From the NCBI RefSeq assembly GCF_040438925.1, contig NZ_CP159258.1:310001-374000 (forward strand): DNA of 64,000 nucleotides, written 5' to 3'. How positions within the stretch are numbered: the stretch's first letter is position 1; each line of letters starts with the position of its first letter. The position numbers and the translations under genes were made by a program. Source of the DNA: Pseudomonas sp. MYb327. Its GTDB lineage: Bacteria; Pseudomonadota; Gammaproteobacteria; Pseudomonadales; Pseudomonadaceae. The notes under the pieces were generated by a model. That model was not told the DNA's origin. It searched no databases and saw only the letters and a list, made by a program, of their open reading frames with translations. This document shows, in pieces, positions 9,896-19,202 of this stretch.

Positions 9896-11323
9896 TTACA
9901 GGGTCAGGAAGCCGTCGTAGAGGCCGTAGGCCGCCACCAGGGCGCACACGACCACCGCTACGAAAATCAGCTTCTCGACGTTGGTGAAAACCGGTTTTTT
10001 GAGTTCCAGCTTGGCCTTGGCGAACAGGATCGCGCCCGGGGCGTAGAGCAGGGCCGACAGCAGCAGATACTTGATGCCGCCCGCGTATAGCAGCCAGACC
10101 GCGTAGATCAAGGCGACGGCGCCAATGATCAGATCCTTCTGCCGTTCGCCCGCCGCACCTTCGTAGGTTTCGCCGCGCACGGCCAATAGCAGGGCGTAGG
10201 CGGCCGACCACAGGTACGGCACCAGAATCATTGAAGTGGCGAGGTAGATCAGCGACAGGTAAGTACTGGCTGAAAACAGCGTGATGATCAGGAATATCTG
10301 CACCATGGCGTTGGTCAGCCACAGGGCATTGACCGGCACCTGGTTGGCGTTTTCCTTGCGCAGGAAGGCCGGCATGGTGTGGTCCTTGGCGGCGGCGAAC
10401 ATGATCTCCGCGCACAGCAGCACCCATGACAGCAGCGCACCCAGCAGCGAAATGATCAGGCCGACACTGATCAGCACCGCCCCCCACTTGCCGACCACAT
10501 GCTCCAGCACGGCGGCCATCGACGGGTTCTGCAGCTTGGCCAGTTCCGGTTGGGTCAGGATGCCCAGCGACAGCACGTTCACCAGCACCAGAATCAGCAG
10601 TACGGAGATAAAACCGATCACCGTGGCTTTACCCACATCACTGCGTTTTTCTGCGCGGGCCGAGAAAATGCTCGCGCCTTCGATGCCGATGAACACCCAC
10701 ACGGTGACCAGCATCATGTTGCGCACCTGGTCCATCACGCTGCCCAGGTCCGGATTCTTCACGCCCCAGATATCGGCCGTGAAGATGTCCAGCTTGAAGG
10801 CGAACAGGGCAATCAAAATAAACAGCACCAGCGGCACGATCTTGGCCACGGTGGTGACCAGGTTAATGAACGCCGCTTCCTTGATTCCCCGCAGCACAAG
10901 CAAATGCACGGCCCACAGCAACACCGATGCACCGATCACGGCGGCCACCGTGTTGCCTTCGCCAAACACCGGGAAGAAGTAGCCGAGGGTGCTGAACAGC
11001 AAAACGAAGTAGCCAACGTTGCCCAGCCAGGCACTGATCCAGTACCCCCAGGCTGACGAGAAACCCATGTAATCGCCGAAGCCGGCCTTGGCGTAGGCGT
11101 AGACCCCGCCGTCCAGGTCAGGTTTGCGGTTGGCCAGAGTCTGGAAGACAAAAGCCAAGGTGAGCATGCCGACAGCGGTGATCGCCCAACCAATCAGAAT
11201 GGCGCCGACGTCCGCACTGGCCGCCATGTTCTGCGGCAACGAAAAGATACCGCCGCCAATCATCGAACCGACGACTAATGCAACCAGTGCGCCGAGTTTC
11301 AGTTTTCCGGGAGCTTCAGACAT
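9896..11323 (-). CDS. arcD: Arginine/ornithine antiporter
   Basis: The product has 475 residues of the APC superfamily (basic amino acid/polyamine antiporter family), with about 12-13 hydrophobic helices. The first helix carries the substrate-binding GSMIGGGIFSLP. It exchanges external arginine for the ornithine made by ArcB and heads arcDABC. An Anr-type palindrome lies 62 bases before the start. A close paralogue of identical length is encoded divergently at 11762. Confidence 0.95.
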   Translation of the reverse strand: MSEAPGKLKLGALVALVVGSMIGGGIFSLPQNMAASADVGAILIGWAITAVGMLTLAFVFQTLANRKPDLDGGVYAYAKAGFGDYMGFSSAWGYWISAWLGNVGYFVLLFSTLGYFFPVFGEGNTVAAVIGASVLLWAVHLLVLRGIKEAAFINLVTTVAKIVPLVLFILIALFAFKLDIFTADIWGVKNPDLGSVMDQVRNMMLVTVWVFIGIEGASIFSARAEKRSDVGKATVIGFISVLLILVLVNVLSLGILTQPELAKLQNPSMAAVLEHVVGKWGAVLISVGLIISLLGALLSWVLLCAEIMFAAAKDHTMPAFLRKENANQVPVNALWLTNAMVQIFLIITLFSASTYLSLIYLATSMILVPYLWSAAYALLLAVRGETYEGAAGERQKDLIIGAVALIYAVWLLYAGGIKYLLLSALLYAPGAILFAKAKLELKKPVFTNVEKLIFVAVVVCALVAAYGLYDGFLTL

Positions 11324-11761
11324 TGCATGACTCCATTGCAGGAGAAGTGAGACAACAGACTAAGTCCGCCAGCCTTTGAGTCGGCTGACTTAGATCAGTG
11401 CAGGTCTACATTCCGTTGTTAATAACTGAAAAATTAGCTCGCACAACGCTACAGCCTGTAATGCCTGTTCCAGAGACGTTGATGATTTTTTTGAAACTTT
11501 TTCGCATTCCCTGCGAATTATGACGCTAGTTCGTTTTTGCCAATCCGCAACTTTGCTTGTGATCGTTAGAACTGAATTTTCTTTCAGGCTTCTGTTTATA
11601 AAGCGAATAAATATATCGCCGTTGGCTCCGATGGATTGGGTAATAAAAAGGTCGTTTGTTGGCGTTATTCAGTAAACGTCATTACGCTTCAACCGTAAGT
11701 TAACGCCGGTTATGTGACGATCTCGCGGCGACTGCCGCCCCTTGGGAATGGAGACGCAGCC
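11324..11761. other. Intergenic region between divergent arcD paralogues
   Basis: These 438 bases hold the Anr-type box for arcD near 11385 and an AT-rich part around 11400-11690. I see no ORF and no clear second Anr box near arcD2. TGGAGACG just before 11762 is the likely ribosome site of arcD2. Confidence 0.6.
11385..11398. promoter_or_regulatory. Anr/FNR-type box upstream of arcD
   Basis: CTGACTTAGATCAG has the 5-4-5 form of TTGAT-N4-ATCAA. At 62 bases before the arcD ATG it is placed to activate the operon under oxygen limitation from about -40. Confidence 0.7.
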
Positions 11762-13189
11762 ATGTCGCAATCGACGCAAAAGCTTCGACTGAGCGCACTG
11801 ATCGCCTTGGTGGTGGGGTCGATGATTGGCGGCGGGATTTTCTCCCTGCCGCAGAACATGGCGGCCAAAGCCGATGCCGGTGCGATATTGATTGGCTGGG
11901 CGATCACCGCTGTCGGCATGCTCACGCTAGCTTTTGTGTTCCAGACGTTGGCCAACCGAAAGCCGGAACTGGACTCAGGGGTGTACGCCTACGCCAAGGC
12001 CGGTTTTGGCAATTACATGGGTTTCTCTTCTGCCTGGGGTTACTGGATCAGTGCCTGGCTGGGCAATGTCGGCTACTTCGTCCTGCTTTTCAGCACCCTT
12101 GGTTTTTTCTTTCCGGTCTTTGGCGAAGGCAACACGCCGATTGCCATCGCCTGTGCCTCGGTGCTGCTGTGGACCGTGCATTTCGTGGTGATGCGCGGAA
12201 TCAAGGAAGCGGCGTTCATAAATTTGCTGACGACCGTGGCCAAGATCGTGCCGCTGATCCTGTTCGTCGTCATCGCGGCAGTGGCGTTCAAGGCGGACAT
12301 CTTTACCCGGGATATCTGGGGCCGTAGTAACCCGAGTTTCGGCAGTGTGATGGATCAGGTGCGCAACATGATGCTGGTGACGGTGTTCGTCTTCATCGGC
12401 ATCGAGGGCGCCAGTGTGTATTCGGCGCGGGCGGAGAAACGCTCGGATGTCGGTCGGGCGACGGTCATCGGTTTTCTCGGGGTACTGGCGTTGTTGGTGC
12501 TGGTGAATGTGCTGTCGCTGGGCATCATGAGCCAGCCGGAACTGGCCAGCTTGCAGAACCCGTCGCTGGCCTCGGTGCTGGAACATATCGTCGGCCCGTG
12601 GGGCGCTTTGCTGATCAGCGTTGGCCTGGCGATTTCGCTACTGGGTGCGTTGTTGTCCTGGGCGTTGCTGTGCGCCGAGATCCTCTTCGCCACGGCGAAA
12701 GACAAAACCATGCCGGCGTTCCTGACCAAGGAAAACGCCAACCATGTGCCGGTCAATGCGTTGTGGCTGACCAACACGATGATCCAGCTCTTCCTGTTGA
12801 TCACGTTGTTTTCCGCTGGCACTTACACCAGCCTGATTTACCTCGCCTCGTCGATGATTCTGGTGCCGTACCTGTGGTCGGCGGCGTATGCGGTGCTGTT
12901 GAGCGGGCGCGGTGAAACCTACGAACAGGCGTCGGCGGAACGGACCAAGGATCTGCTGATCGGCGTCGTCGCCGTGAGTTACGCGGTGTGGTTGTTGTAC
13001 GCCGGCGGCTTGAAGTATTTGCTGCTCTCGGCGTTGCTGTATGCCCCAGGGGTGATTTTGTTCGCCAAGGCTCGGCATGAGCAGGGTATGTCGGTGTTCA
13101 CCACGATCGAAAAGGGCATCTTCACTTGCGTGATCTGTGGTGCGGGGCTGGCGGCGTATGCGTTGTATAGCGGGGTTTTGAGTCTGTGA
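11762..13189 (+). CDS. arcD: Second arginine/ornithine antiporter paralogue
   Basis: The product has 475 residues, exactly the length of the arcD product at 9896, and is near-identical over long stretches (GSMIGGGIFSLPQNMAA, GYWISAWLGNVGYFVLL, IEGAS). The ATG at 11762 is used because it aligns with the paralogue's start; the frame is open from 11714. It is an inner-membrane APC antiporter. It is transcribed away from the arc operon and has no arc enzyme beside it, so it may serve arginine or ornithine exchange in another condition. Its TGA overlaps the next gene's GTG. Confidence 0.9.
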   Translation: MSQSTQKLRLSALIALVVGSMIGGGIFSLPQNMAAKADAGAILIGWAITAVGMLTLAFVFQTLANRKPELDSGVYAYAKAGFGNYMGFSSAWGYWISAWLGNVGYFVLLFSTLGFFFPVFGEGNTPIAIACASVLLWTVHFVVMRGIKEAAFINLLTTVAKIVPLILFVVIAAVAFKADIFTRDIWGRSNPSFGSVMDQVRNMMLVTVFVFIGIEGASVYSARAEKRSDVGRATVIGFLGVLALLVLVNVLSLGIMSQPELASLQNPSLASVLEHIVGPWGALLISVGLAISLLGALLSWALLCAEILFATAKDKTMPAFLTKENANHVPVNALWLTNTMIQLFLLITLFSAGTYTSLIYLASSMILVPYLWSAAYAVLLSGRGETYEQASAERTKDLLIGVVAVSYAVWLLYAGGLKYLLLSALLYAPGVILFAKARHEQGMSVFTTIEKGIFTCVICGAGLAAYALYSGVLSL

Positions 13190-14049
13190 AGGTGTTGCTG
13201 GCATTCGAGCCCCCCTATGACTGGACGGCGATGCTGGGGTACTTGTCGGCACGGGCGGTTGCCGGAATGGAAGTGGTGGCCGACGGTGTTTACTCGCGCA
13301 GTATCGGCTTGAACGGTGTTCACGGCACGCTATCGATCCAGCCTGCGACAGCGGACTCGCTGGAATTGACCCTGGATTTTCCCGACCCGAATGCGCTGTC
13401 CGAAATCGTCGCGCGACTGCGACGAATGTTTGACCTGGACGCCGATCTGCCCACGATGCAACGACATTTGACGCAAGATCCGCTGCTGGCCCGGCTGATT
13501 GCCGAGCGCCCGGGGTTGCGTGTACCGGGGGCGTGGGACGGTCTGGAGTTGGCGATTCGTGCGGTGTTGGGGCAGCAGATTACGGTGGTGGCGGCGATCA
13601 AACTGGCGGGCAAATTGGTGGCGCAGTATGGCGCGCCGTTGGTTTCGCCCCGGGAAGGTTTGACCCACGTTTTTCCGGATGCCTCGGTATTGGCGGCAGC
13701 GGACCTGGCAACGTTTGGAATCCCAAAAAGTCGTGGCCGGACGTTATCGGGTGTGGGTCAGGCGTTGCTGGATGACCCGTTGTTGTTTGAGCCGGGACGC
13801 GTGGGTGGGGTGGCGCGGTTGCTGGCATTGCATGGGATTGGCGACTGGACAGCGCAGTACATCGCCCTGCGGCAGTTGCGCGAGATGGATGGTTTTCCGA
13901 ATGGTGATGTAGGGTTGCTCAATGCGTTGGCGGGATTGGAGGGTGAGCCGGTGACGGCTCGGCAGCTTTTAACGCGGGCGGAAAACTGGCGCCCGTATAG
14001 GGGATATGCGGCGCAGTTGCTTTGGACTTCGTTGAGTCGTGCGGATTGA
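13186..14049 (+). CDS. alkA: DNA-3-methyladenine glycosylase II (AlkA family)
   Basis: The product has 287 residues. The N-terminal AlkA domain opens with FEPPYDWTAMLGYLSARAV and the HhH-GPD domain carries LHGIGDWTAQYIALR. The catalytic aspartate is Asp241 in FPNGDVGLLNAL, matching Asp238 of E. coli AlkA. It excises alkylated bases from DNA. The start is GTG at 13186 inside GTGA, overlapping the arcD2 stop by four bases, so it is probably translated by coupling. Pairing a repair gene with an antiporter has no obvious metabolic logic. Confidence 0.93.
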   Translation: MKVLLAFEPPYDWTAMLGYLSARAVAGMEVVADGVYSRSIGLNGVHGTLSIQPATADSLELTLDFPDPNALSEIVARLRRMFDLDADLPTMQRHLTQDPLLARLIAERPGLRVPGAWDGLELAIRAVLGQQITVVAAIKLAGKLVAQYGAPLVSPREGLTHVFPDASVLAAADLATFGIPKSRGRTLSGVGQALLDDPLLFEPGRVGGVARLLALHGIGDWTAQYIALRQLREMDGFPNGDVGLLNALAGLEGEPVTARQLLTRAENWRPYRGYAAQLLWTSLSRAD

Positions 14050-14084
14050 GGCGTATCCTTTTTTTGTGTTGATTGGGCGGACGT

Positions 14085-14149
14085 TATCGCTGGCAAGCCA
14101 GCTCCTACAGGGGGACGTGGGACCTGTGGGCGCTGGCTTGCCAGCGATG
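14085..14149. repeat. Outward-facing pair of REP units after alkA
   Basis: ATCGCTGGCAAGCCAGCTCC at 14086 is followed by TGTGGGCGCTGGCTTGCCAG at 14125, the reverse order of a normal REPIN. It fills the space between the convergent alkA and CoA-transferase genes. Confidence 0.8.
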
Positions 14150-14161
14150 TCGATCTGTAAT

Positions 14162-15511
14162 TCACCACCATTGCGCGCGGTGTGAACCCAATTCCCCGGC
14201 CGCAATCGCCCACTGCAATGGCGTCCCGGTGATCTTCAACGGAACCTGCAACCGATGCGCCGGCCCCCAGGATGTCTGCTCCACCAGCATGCCCTGATCA
14301 TGTTCATCTTCCGCCCGCAACGACTCCTCGATCCCTCGTCCATTGTCGATCAACAACTTCGCCGTTCGCGCCAACGACAACCGCGCCGATCCACCCTGTC
14401 CGCTGCTCAAGCGTTCTGACAACAACTTGATCGCACTGGCCGCCATCAAATATCCGGTGGCGTGATCGAGGGCTTGCAGCGGTAAGGGCATCGGCTTGTT
14501 CGAGCGCTTCCAGTGCATACCGGCTTCGGCAATTCCGCTGCTCATCTGCACCAGGCTGTCGAACCCCCGGCGGTTCTGCCACGGGCCGCTCCAACCGTAG
14601 GCATTCAGGCAAACGTCGATCAGGCCGGGGGCGAATCGTTGTCGCTCGGTGGCACCGAAACCCAGGCGTTCCAGCGCATCGGCGCGGTAGCCGTGGAGCA
14701 CGATGTCGGCGTCCTTGAGCAGGCTTTCAAAGGTCATGCGATCCGTCTTATCGTGCAGATCCAGGCGCGCGCAGCGCTTGCCCAAAGTCATTTCCGGCAC
14801 CACGCCGGGCTCGTTCCAGGTAGGAGGGTCGATACGCAAAACGTCGGCGCCGAGACCGGCGAGAAAGCGGCTGGCGACCGGGCCGGCGAGTACGCGGGTC
14901 AAATCCAGCACCTTGATGCCCGCCAGCGGTTGCGCCACCGAACCCTGCCACGCTTTGCCGTTGTGGCTGCTGTGATGAGCGAATCGAATCAACGGCTCGG
15001 CGTTTACTGCGCGTCCTTGAGGATGGGCCTGCCACTGTTCCCAAGTGCGCATTTCGGCGGCGCAACCACCGGCATCGACCACGGCTTGCTCCAGATCGCT
15101 TTTGGCCCATTGCGCCACTTTGGTCGCCATCTCGGTACGATCGGTACAGGCGCCGAGTACCGTTTCGGCTGCAGCGCGGTGATGGGGCGCGTTGGTGTGC
15201 AGACGGATCCAGCCGTCCTTGGCGGCGTAGTCCCCGGTGATCGGGTCCCACAGCGGCGGAACACTCCAGCCCAGTGGGCGGATCGAAGAAGAGAACCAGA
15301 ACGAAGCGAGGCGCCGGTCGACTTCGATAGCAGGCAAGCGGCCGGTTTGTTGGTGCAGCAATTCACTGACCGCCTGGCCGGCGGCGGCGATGCTGGCGCA
15401 GGCCAGGTCTGTCACGGCAAACGCCGAGGGCAGGGCGCCTGTCGAGGTGAACGGGATCGGGGTGCGGGGCAAGCCGAGTGCGGCTTGAATGGACGTGAGC
15501 AAATCAGTCAT
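14162..15511 (-). CDS. Class III (CaiB/BaiF) CoA-transferase family protein
   Basis: The product has 449 residues from the ATG at 15511, which is preceded by GGAGG; an upstream in-frame extension is dropped. The signature VLDLTRVLAGPVASRFL and LGADVLRIDPP is that of class III CoA-transferases, which move CoA between carboxylic acids through an active-site aspartate. GYRADALERLGF is a second conserved block. The order seems standard for one two-part subunit, with an N-terminal region of about 190 residues of weaker similarity. The neighbours give no substrate clue. Confidence 0.85.
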   Translation of the reverse strand: MTDLLTSIQAALGLPRTPIPFTSTGALPSAFAVTDLACASIAAAGQAVSELLHQQTGRLPAIEVDRRLASFWFSSSIRPLGWSVPPLWDPITGDYAAKDGWIRLHTNAPHHRAAAETVLGACTDRTEMATKVAQWAKSDLEQAVVDAGGCAAEMRTWEQWQAHPQGRAVNAEPLIRFAHHSSHNGKAWQGSVAQPLAGIKVLDLTRVLAGPVASRFLAGLGADVLRIDPPTWNEPGVVPEMTLGKRCARLDLHDKTDRMTFESLLKDADIVLHGYRADALERLGFGATERQRFAPGLIDVCLNAYGWSGPWQNRRGFDSLVQMSSGIAEAGMHWKRSNKPMPLPLQALDHATGYLMAASAIKLLSERLSSGQGGSARLSLARTAKLLIDNGRGIEESLRAEDEHDQGMLVEQTSWGPAHRLQVPLKITGTPLQWAIAAGELGSHRAQWW

Positions 15512-15576
15512 CGAAGGCCCTCCGGAACGTGAGCCCGAGCATAAATCAAAAAAACCGCGAGCCGGATGAATTCCTC

Positions 15577-15665
15577 TGCAGGAGCTGGTAAGCCAGCGAT
15601 GGCGGCATGGCATTCAACACCAAGTCGCCCGAACGGTCGCTATCGCTGGCAAGCCAGCTCCTACA
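15577..15665. repeat. REPIN between the chemoreceptor and CoA-transferase genes
   Basis: Arms TGCAGGAGCTGGTAAGCCAG and CTGGCAAGCCAGCTCCTACA bracket 49 bases. The left arm has mismatches, so this copy is drifting. Confidence 0.85.
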
Positions 15666-15677
15666 GAGGTGGCGGGG

Positions 15678-17816
15678 TTACACGCGAAACTGATCCATCA
15701 ATTTCATTTGATGAGTAGTCAGGTTGTTGAGTTGGCTGCTGATCTGCGCCGATTCGGTGGCCTGGCCGGTCAGGGTTTCGGTGACGGTGCGGATCGCCGA
15801 AACGTTGCGGTTGACCTCTTCGGCCACGGCGCTTTGCTGTTCGGCGGCACTGGCGATTTGCAGGTTCATGTCGCTGATCACCGTGACCGCATCGCTGATC
15901 TTGCTCAGCGCCTGCACCGCTTGCTGGATCTGACCGGCGTTGCTGTGGGCCTGGGTCTGACTCGAATGCATCGTGGCGACCACGCCGCGGGTACCGCTCT
16001 GGATGCGTTCGATCACCAGGCGAATTTCTTCCACCGAGTCCTGGGTGCGTTTGGCCAGGTTGCGCACTTCGTCGGCAACCACGGCAAACCCGCGCCCGCT
16101 TTCGCCGGCCCGGGCGGCTTCGATCGCGGCATTGAGCGCCAGCAGGTTGGTTTGTTCGGCGATGCTGCGGATCACCTCCAACACCGAACCGATCTGCTCG
16201 CTGTTTACCGCCAACGCTTCAACCTCGGTCACCGCTTTGCTGACTTCATCGGCCAGTTGATTGATGTCACGGGTACTGCGCTCGATGATCTGCATGCCGT
16301 CGCGGGCCGACTGGTCGGCACCCTTGGCCGCACTCGCGGCGTTCGAGGCGCTGTTGGCGACGTCATGGGCCGTGGCGCTCATTTCATTGGACGCGGTGGC
16401 CACCTGGTCGATTTCGCGGAACTGCACCTGCATGCCTTCACTGGTCTGGCGGGCGATTTCCGAAGACTGGTCGGCAGTGCCGCGCGCGTCGGTGATGCTT
16501 TGCTTGATCTGCGCAATGGTCGGTTGCAGCTTGTCGAGGAAACGGTTGAACCAGCTGACCAGTTCGCCCAGTTCATCCTTCTTGCTGTAGTGCAGGCGTT
16601 GGGTCAGATCGCCGTCGCCACTGGCAATCGCCTTGAGCATCTCGGCAACGCTGTTGATTGGCCGGGTGACGCCGGAAGCAGTCAGCCAGGTCAGCAGCAA
16701 ACCGATCAGCCCGGCAATGATCGCCACGCCAACGGCTTTGATCGTGCCGCTTTGTTGGGCATCGTCGAGCACCGCTTGCAACTTCACCGAATCGGCTAGC
16801 AACACTTGCTTGGGCAGGTCGATGATCACGCCCCAGGCTTTGGAGTCGGCAATCGGACTGACCGGGTAAACCGCGCGGATCAGGTCGCCCTGTTGCAGAA
16901 TTTTTGGTGTGCCAGCACCGAGCAGTTGCAGGATGTCCTTGCCGTCCGCGCCGAGGGTGTCACCGATGCTTTTGCCTACCTTGCCAGCGTCGACGCTGTA
17001 GGCCGCCATCACGCCCGTGCCTGAGACGATCAGCATGTGCCCGGCGCTGTTGAACAGTTCGCGCTGGGAGTCGACCGCCGCTGCTTGCAGGGCGTCGAGG
17101 GCGATGTCGATTCCGACCACACCGATGGACTTGCCGTCCACCAGCAGTGGCACGGAAATGGTGGTCATCAACACTTCCTTGTTACCGACCGTATCGGCGT
17201 ACGGGTCGAGCAGGCAGATGCGCTTGCTGTCCCGAGGGCAGGTGTACCAGACGTTGTACGGCGTGCCACTGAGATTCAGGGTGGTTTTGGTCATGTCCTC
17301 TTCGACCATGATCGTGTTCAGCGCTTGCCCTCCGGCACGGCTCCAGTAGGTGGCGAAACGCCCGGCTTCGTTGGACTGGTGAGCGGCGTCATTGGCGAAC
17401 TCGCTGTCCTTGCCATCCAGGCCATTGGGCTCGAACGCCAGCCAGATCCCCAGCACTTTGCTGTTGCGCTCGAACGCGGTTTTCAGGCTTTGGTTCAATT
17501 CCTCACGCAGCGCGCCAGCCTCCAGCGACCGCTTGGTGGCCATGGCGCGCATGTCCTTGATCTGATCGGCCAGGGCAGTCACCACCGTCAGCGTTTCGCC
17601 GAAGGTCTTCTGCACCCGCACCGCTTGCTCGGCTGCCTTGGCCTGCAGCAAGTCCTGCACGCTGTCGGTGAGCATCTTGCTGCTGGAATTGCTGACCAAT
17701 TCGTCGTTTTCATTGGTTTGGTAGAAATTCATGCCGACGATCAACGCGACCACGCCAAGCAGGCACAGACCGGAGAGCAGGACAATTTTCAGGCGGATGG
17801 ACAGTGAGTCGAACAT
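15678..17816 (-). CDS. Methyl-accepting chemotaxis protein with double-Cache sensor
   Basis: The product has 712 residues from the ATG at 17816 ([11 protein letters not shown]). A first membrane helix (about 8-30) and a second (about 370-392) flank a roughly 340-residue periplasmic dCache sensor; HAMP follows, then the signalling domain with hairpin tip [19 protein letters not shown]. The sensor has [12 protein letters not shown] and [10 protein letters not shown], typical of amino-acid or amine-binding dCache domains. The length and these motifs are near the TlpQ/McpU amine receptors, but the ligand cannot be read from sequence. The C terminus ([10 protein letters not shown]) lacks a CheR-tethering pentapeptide. 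Confidence 0.92.
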   Translation of the reverse strand: MFDSLSIRLKIVLLSGLCLLGVVALIVGMNFYQTNENDELVSNSSSKMLTDSVQDLLQAKAAEQAVRVQKTFGETLTVVTALADQIKDMRAMATKRSLEAGALREELNQSLKTAFERNSKVLGIWLAFEPNGLDGKDSEFANDAAHQSNEAGRFATYWSRAGGQALNTIMVEEDMTKTTLNLSGTPYNVWYTCPRDSKRICLLDPYADTVGNKEVLMTTISVPLLVDGKSIGVVGIDIALDALQAAAVDSQRELFNSAGHMLIVSGTGVMAAYSVDAGKVGKSIGDTLGADGKDILQLLGAGTPKILQQGDLIRAVYPVSPIADSKAWGVIIDLPKQVLLADSVKLQAVLDDAQQSGTIKAVGVAIIAGLIGLLLTWLTASGVTRPINSVAEMLKAIASGDGDLTQRLHYSKKDELGELVSWFNRFLDKLQPTIAQIKQSITDARGTADQSSEIARQTSEGMQVQFREIDQVATASNEMSATAHDVANSASNAASAAKGADQSARDGMQIIERSTRDINQLADEVSKAVTEVEALAVNSEQIGSVLEVIRSIAEQTNLLALNAAIEAARAGESGRGFAVVADEVRNLAKRTQDSVEEIRLVIERIQSGTRGVVATMHSSQTQAHSNAGQIQQAVQALSKISDAVTVISDMNLQIASAAEQQSAVAEEVNRNVSAIRTVTETLTGQATESAQISSQLNNLTTHQMKLMDQFRV

Positions 17817-18271
17817 GGGGCGAACTCGCGAATGGATGAGCTGTTGGCTAGGAGTCAGGGACGACTCAATACGCCAAATCCATTCAGCGCCATTCAATAC
17901 TCATCGGCGTGGAGAGGAGATTGCATGAGGGACCTGCCGACGAACGGTAAGGGTTGAACGTTTGCGCGGGAAAATGTGCCGAAAAACGAAATAAAAACGG
18001 GGGAAATCACGGTTGGGCTGCGGGAGTTTGGCGGGGGCTGCCGTGATCAAGTCCAAGATTAACTAGCCCATTGCGCATAAGCGTCGGGTAAAAAGTCCTC
18101 AATTTGTCGAAAATCGCGAGGTTTGTTTTTGTGCTTTAAATGAATTTTACAAAAATATATATGTACCGCTTCTCATAAAGACCAAGGCGCTTAAATGCAG
18201 ATGCCATTTCGGTGGAACCCTTTCGGAAGTTTTTAACTCCGGCGTCTGATAGTCATTAATCGGAAAACTTT
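17817..18271. other. AT-rich intergenic region before an unknown secreted-protein gene
   Basis: These 455 bases lie between the chemoreceptor and the 290-residue gene. The last 170 (about 18100-18271) are clearly AT-rich, with runs such as TTTACAAAAATATATATG, against a GC-rich genome. I see no ORF of note and no RNA gene. It probably holds both promoters. Confidence 0.6.
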
Positions 18272-19144
18272 ATGTGGATTAGTTGTTTTAAAAAGACCGG
18301 GTTGCGCTCGGTATTGTTGTTTTGGGGGATGATGTTGGCGGCGGGAGCGGCGCCCGCAATGTCTTATTTGAATGCGGCGGCTGTTTCGAGTATTACCGCT
18401 CAAGTAAACCTGGGGGCCACCGCGCTGCCCGACAAGCTGAATACCCTTGAGGTCAGTCTGGCTGATGAATCGGAGGTGAAGCATTACAGCTTCACGGCCG
18501 TGCGAGGGCAGGATGTATGGATCAATGCGAAAGTGGTGAACGGTCGGTCATTGACCCTCGAATACAATCTCGATGGCGCCTGGTCTGCAATTCCTTGGGG
18601 GACACCGCTTACGGTGTCTGGCTTACAGCCGAACCAGGAAGTGCAGATTCGTATCTCGAAGTCAGCATCTGTCCCGTTCGTGGCAGGTGAAGCCTACCCA
18701 GTCGAGTTTGGTTCAGCGCCCTATTACACAGACAGTCTCGTGCGTGGCGACGCTAGTCAACTGCCGCTTTACTGGGCGACCACCCAAGTCTACATAGCCT
18801 TGAACTGGTCGGTCCGGTTGCAGGATTCGACAGGGCATGCGCTCGAAGGCGCTACCGCTACTTTGATATTGAACAAGGGCGCGGATGATGCAGAGTTTGA
18901 CCTTATGACGGACAGTTCCGGTAATGCGGCGAGTGTCGTTCGGTTGGGCGAGTGTTACGGCAATCTAAAGTCCGACCCTTTCTGGACCCGCAGTGGCAAG
19001 TATAACTATCAGTGGGAACTTGAATATAACCTGGGGTATTGGTTGATCAAGGTTCAGGGAAAAGAGGCATCGGGAGTGGGCGGCCACAATGTGCCAAACG
19101 TTTCGTTGGCTCATATCTGTTATCAACGGATGCTGCGCAACTAG
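18272..19144 (+). CDS. Unrecognised secreted protein, 290 residues
   Basis: The N terminus MWISCFKKTGLRSVLLFWGM followed by MLAAGAAPAMS is a Sec signal peptide, probably cut after APAMS or nearby. The mature part looks all-beta: an early segment (ESEVKHYSFTAVRGQDVWIN, about 70-90) resembles PPC/jelly-roll repeats, and a later one (VRLQDSTGHALEGATATLIL, about 190-210) resembles an immunoglobulin-like domain. It has few cysteines and no catalytic motif that I recognise. An intrinsic terminator follows the stop. The AT-rich promoter suggests acquired DNA. Function is unknown; periplasmic or extracellular location is inferred. Confidence 0.75.
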   Translation: MWISCFKKTGLRSVLLFWGMMLAAGAAPAMSYLNAAAVSSITAQVNLGATALPDKLNTLEVSLADESEVKHYSFTAVRGQDVWINAKVVNGRSLTLEYNLDGAWSAIPWGTPLTVSGLQPNQEVQIRISKSASVPFVAGEAYPVEFGSAPYYTDSLVRGDASQLPLYWATTQVYIALNWSVRLQDSTGHALEGATATLILNKGADDAEFDLMTDSSGNAASVVRLGECYGNLKSDPFWTRSGKYNYQWELEYNLGYWLIKVQGKEASGVGGHNVPNVSLAHICYQRMLRN

Positions 19145-19155
19145 GCCTGTCACGC

Positions 19156-19194
19156 ACCCGGCGAAGCGTTTGGCATTCGCTTTGCCGGGTTTTA
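19156..19194 (+). terminator. Rho-independent terminator of the 290-residue gene
   Basis: ACCCGGCGAAGCG pairs with CGCTTTGCCGGGT (one G-U pair) around a nine-base loop, followed by TTTTA. It starts 12 bases after the stop codon. Confidence 0.82.
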
Positions 19195-19202
19195 TCAAAG
19201 GG

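Noticed and set aside
11400..11761. Second Anr box serving arcD2
   Set aside because: TTGATGATTTTTTTGAA near 11478 was considered, but the right half does not fit TTGAT-N4-ATCAA.
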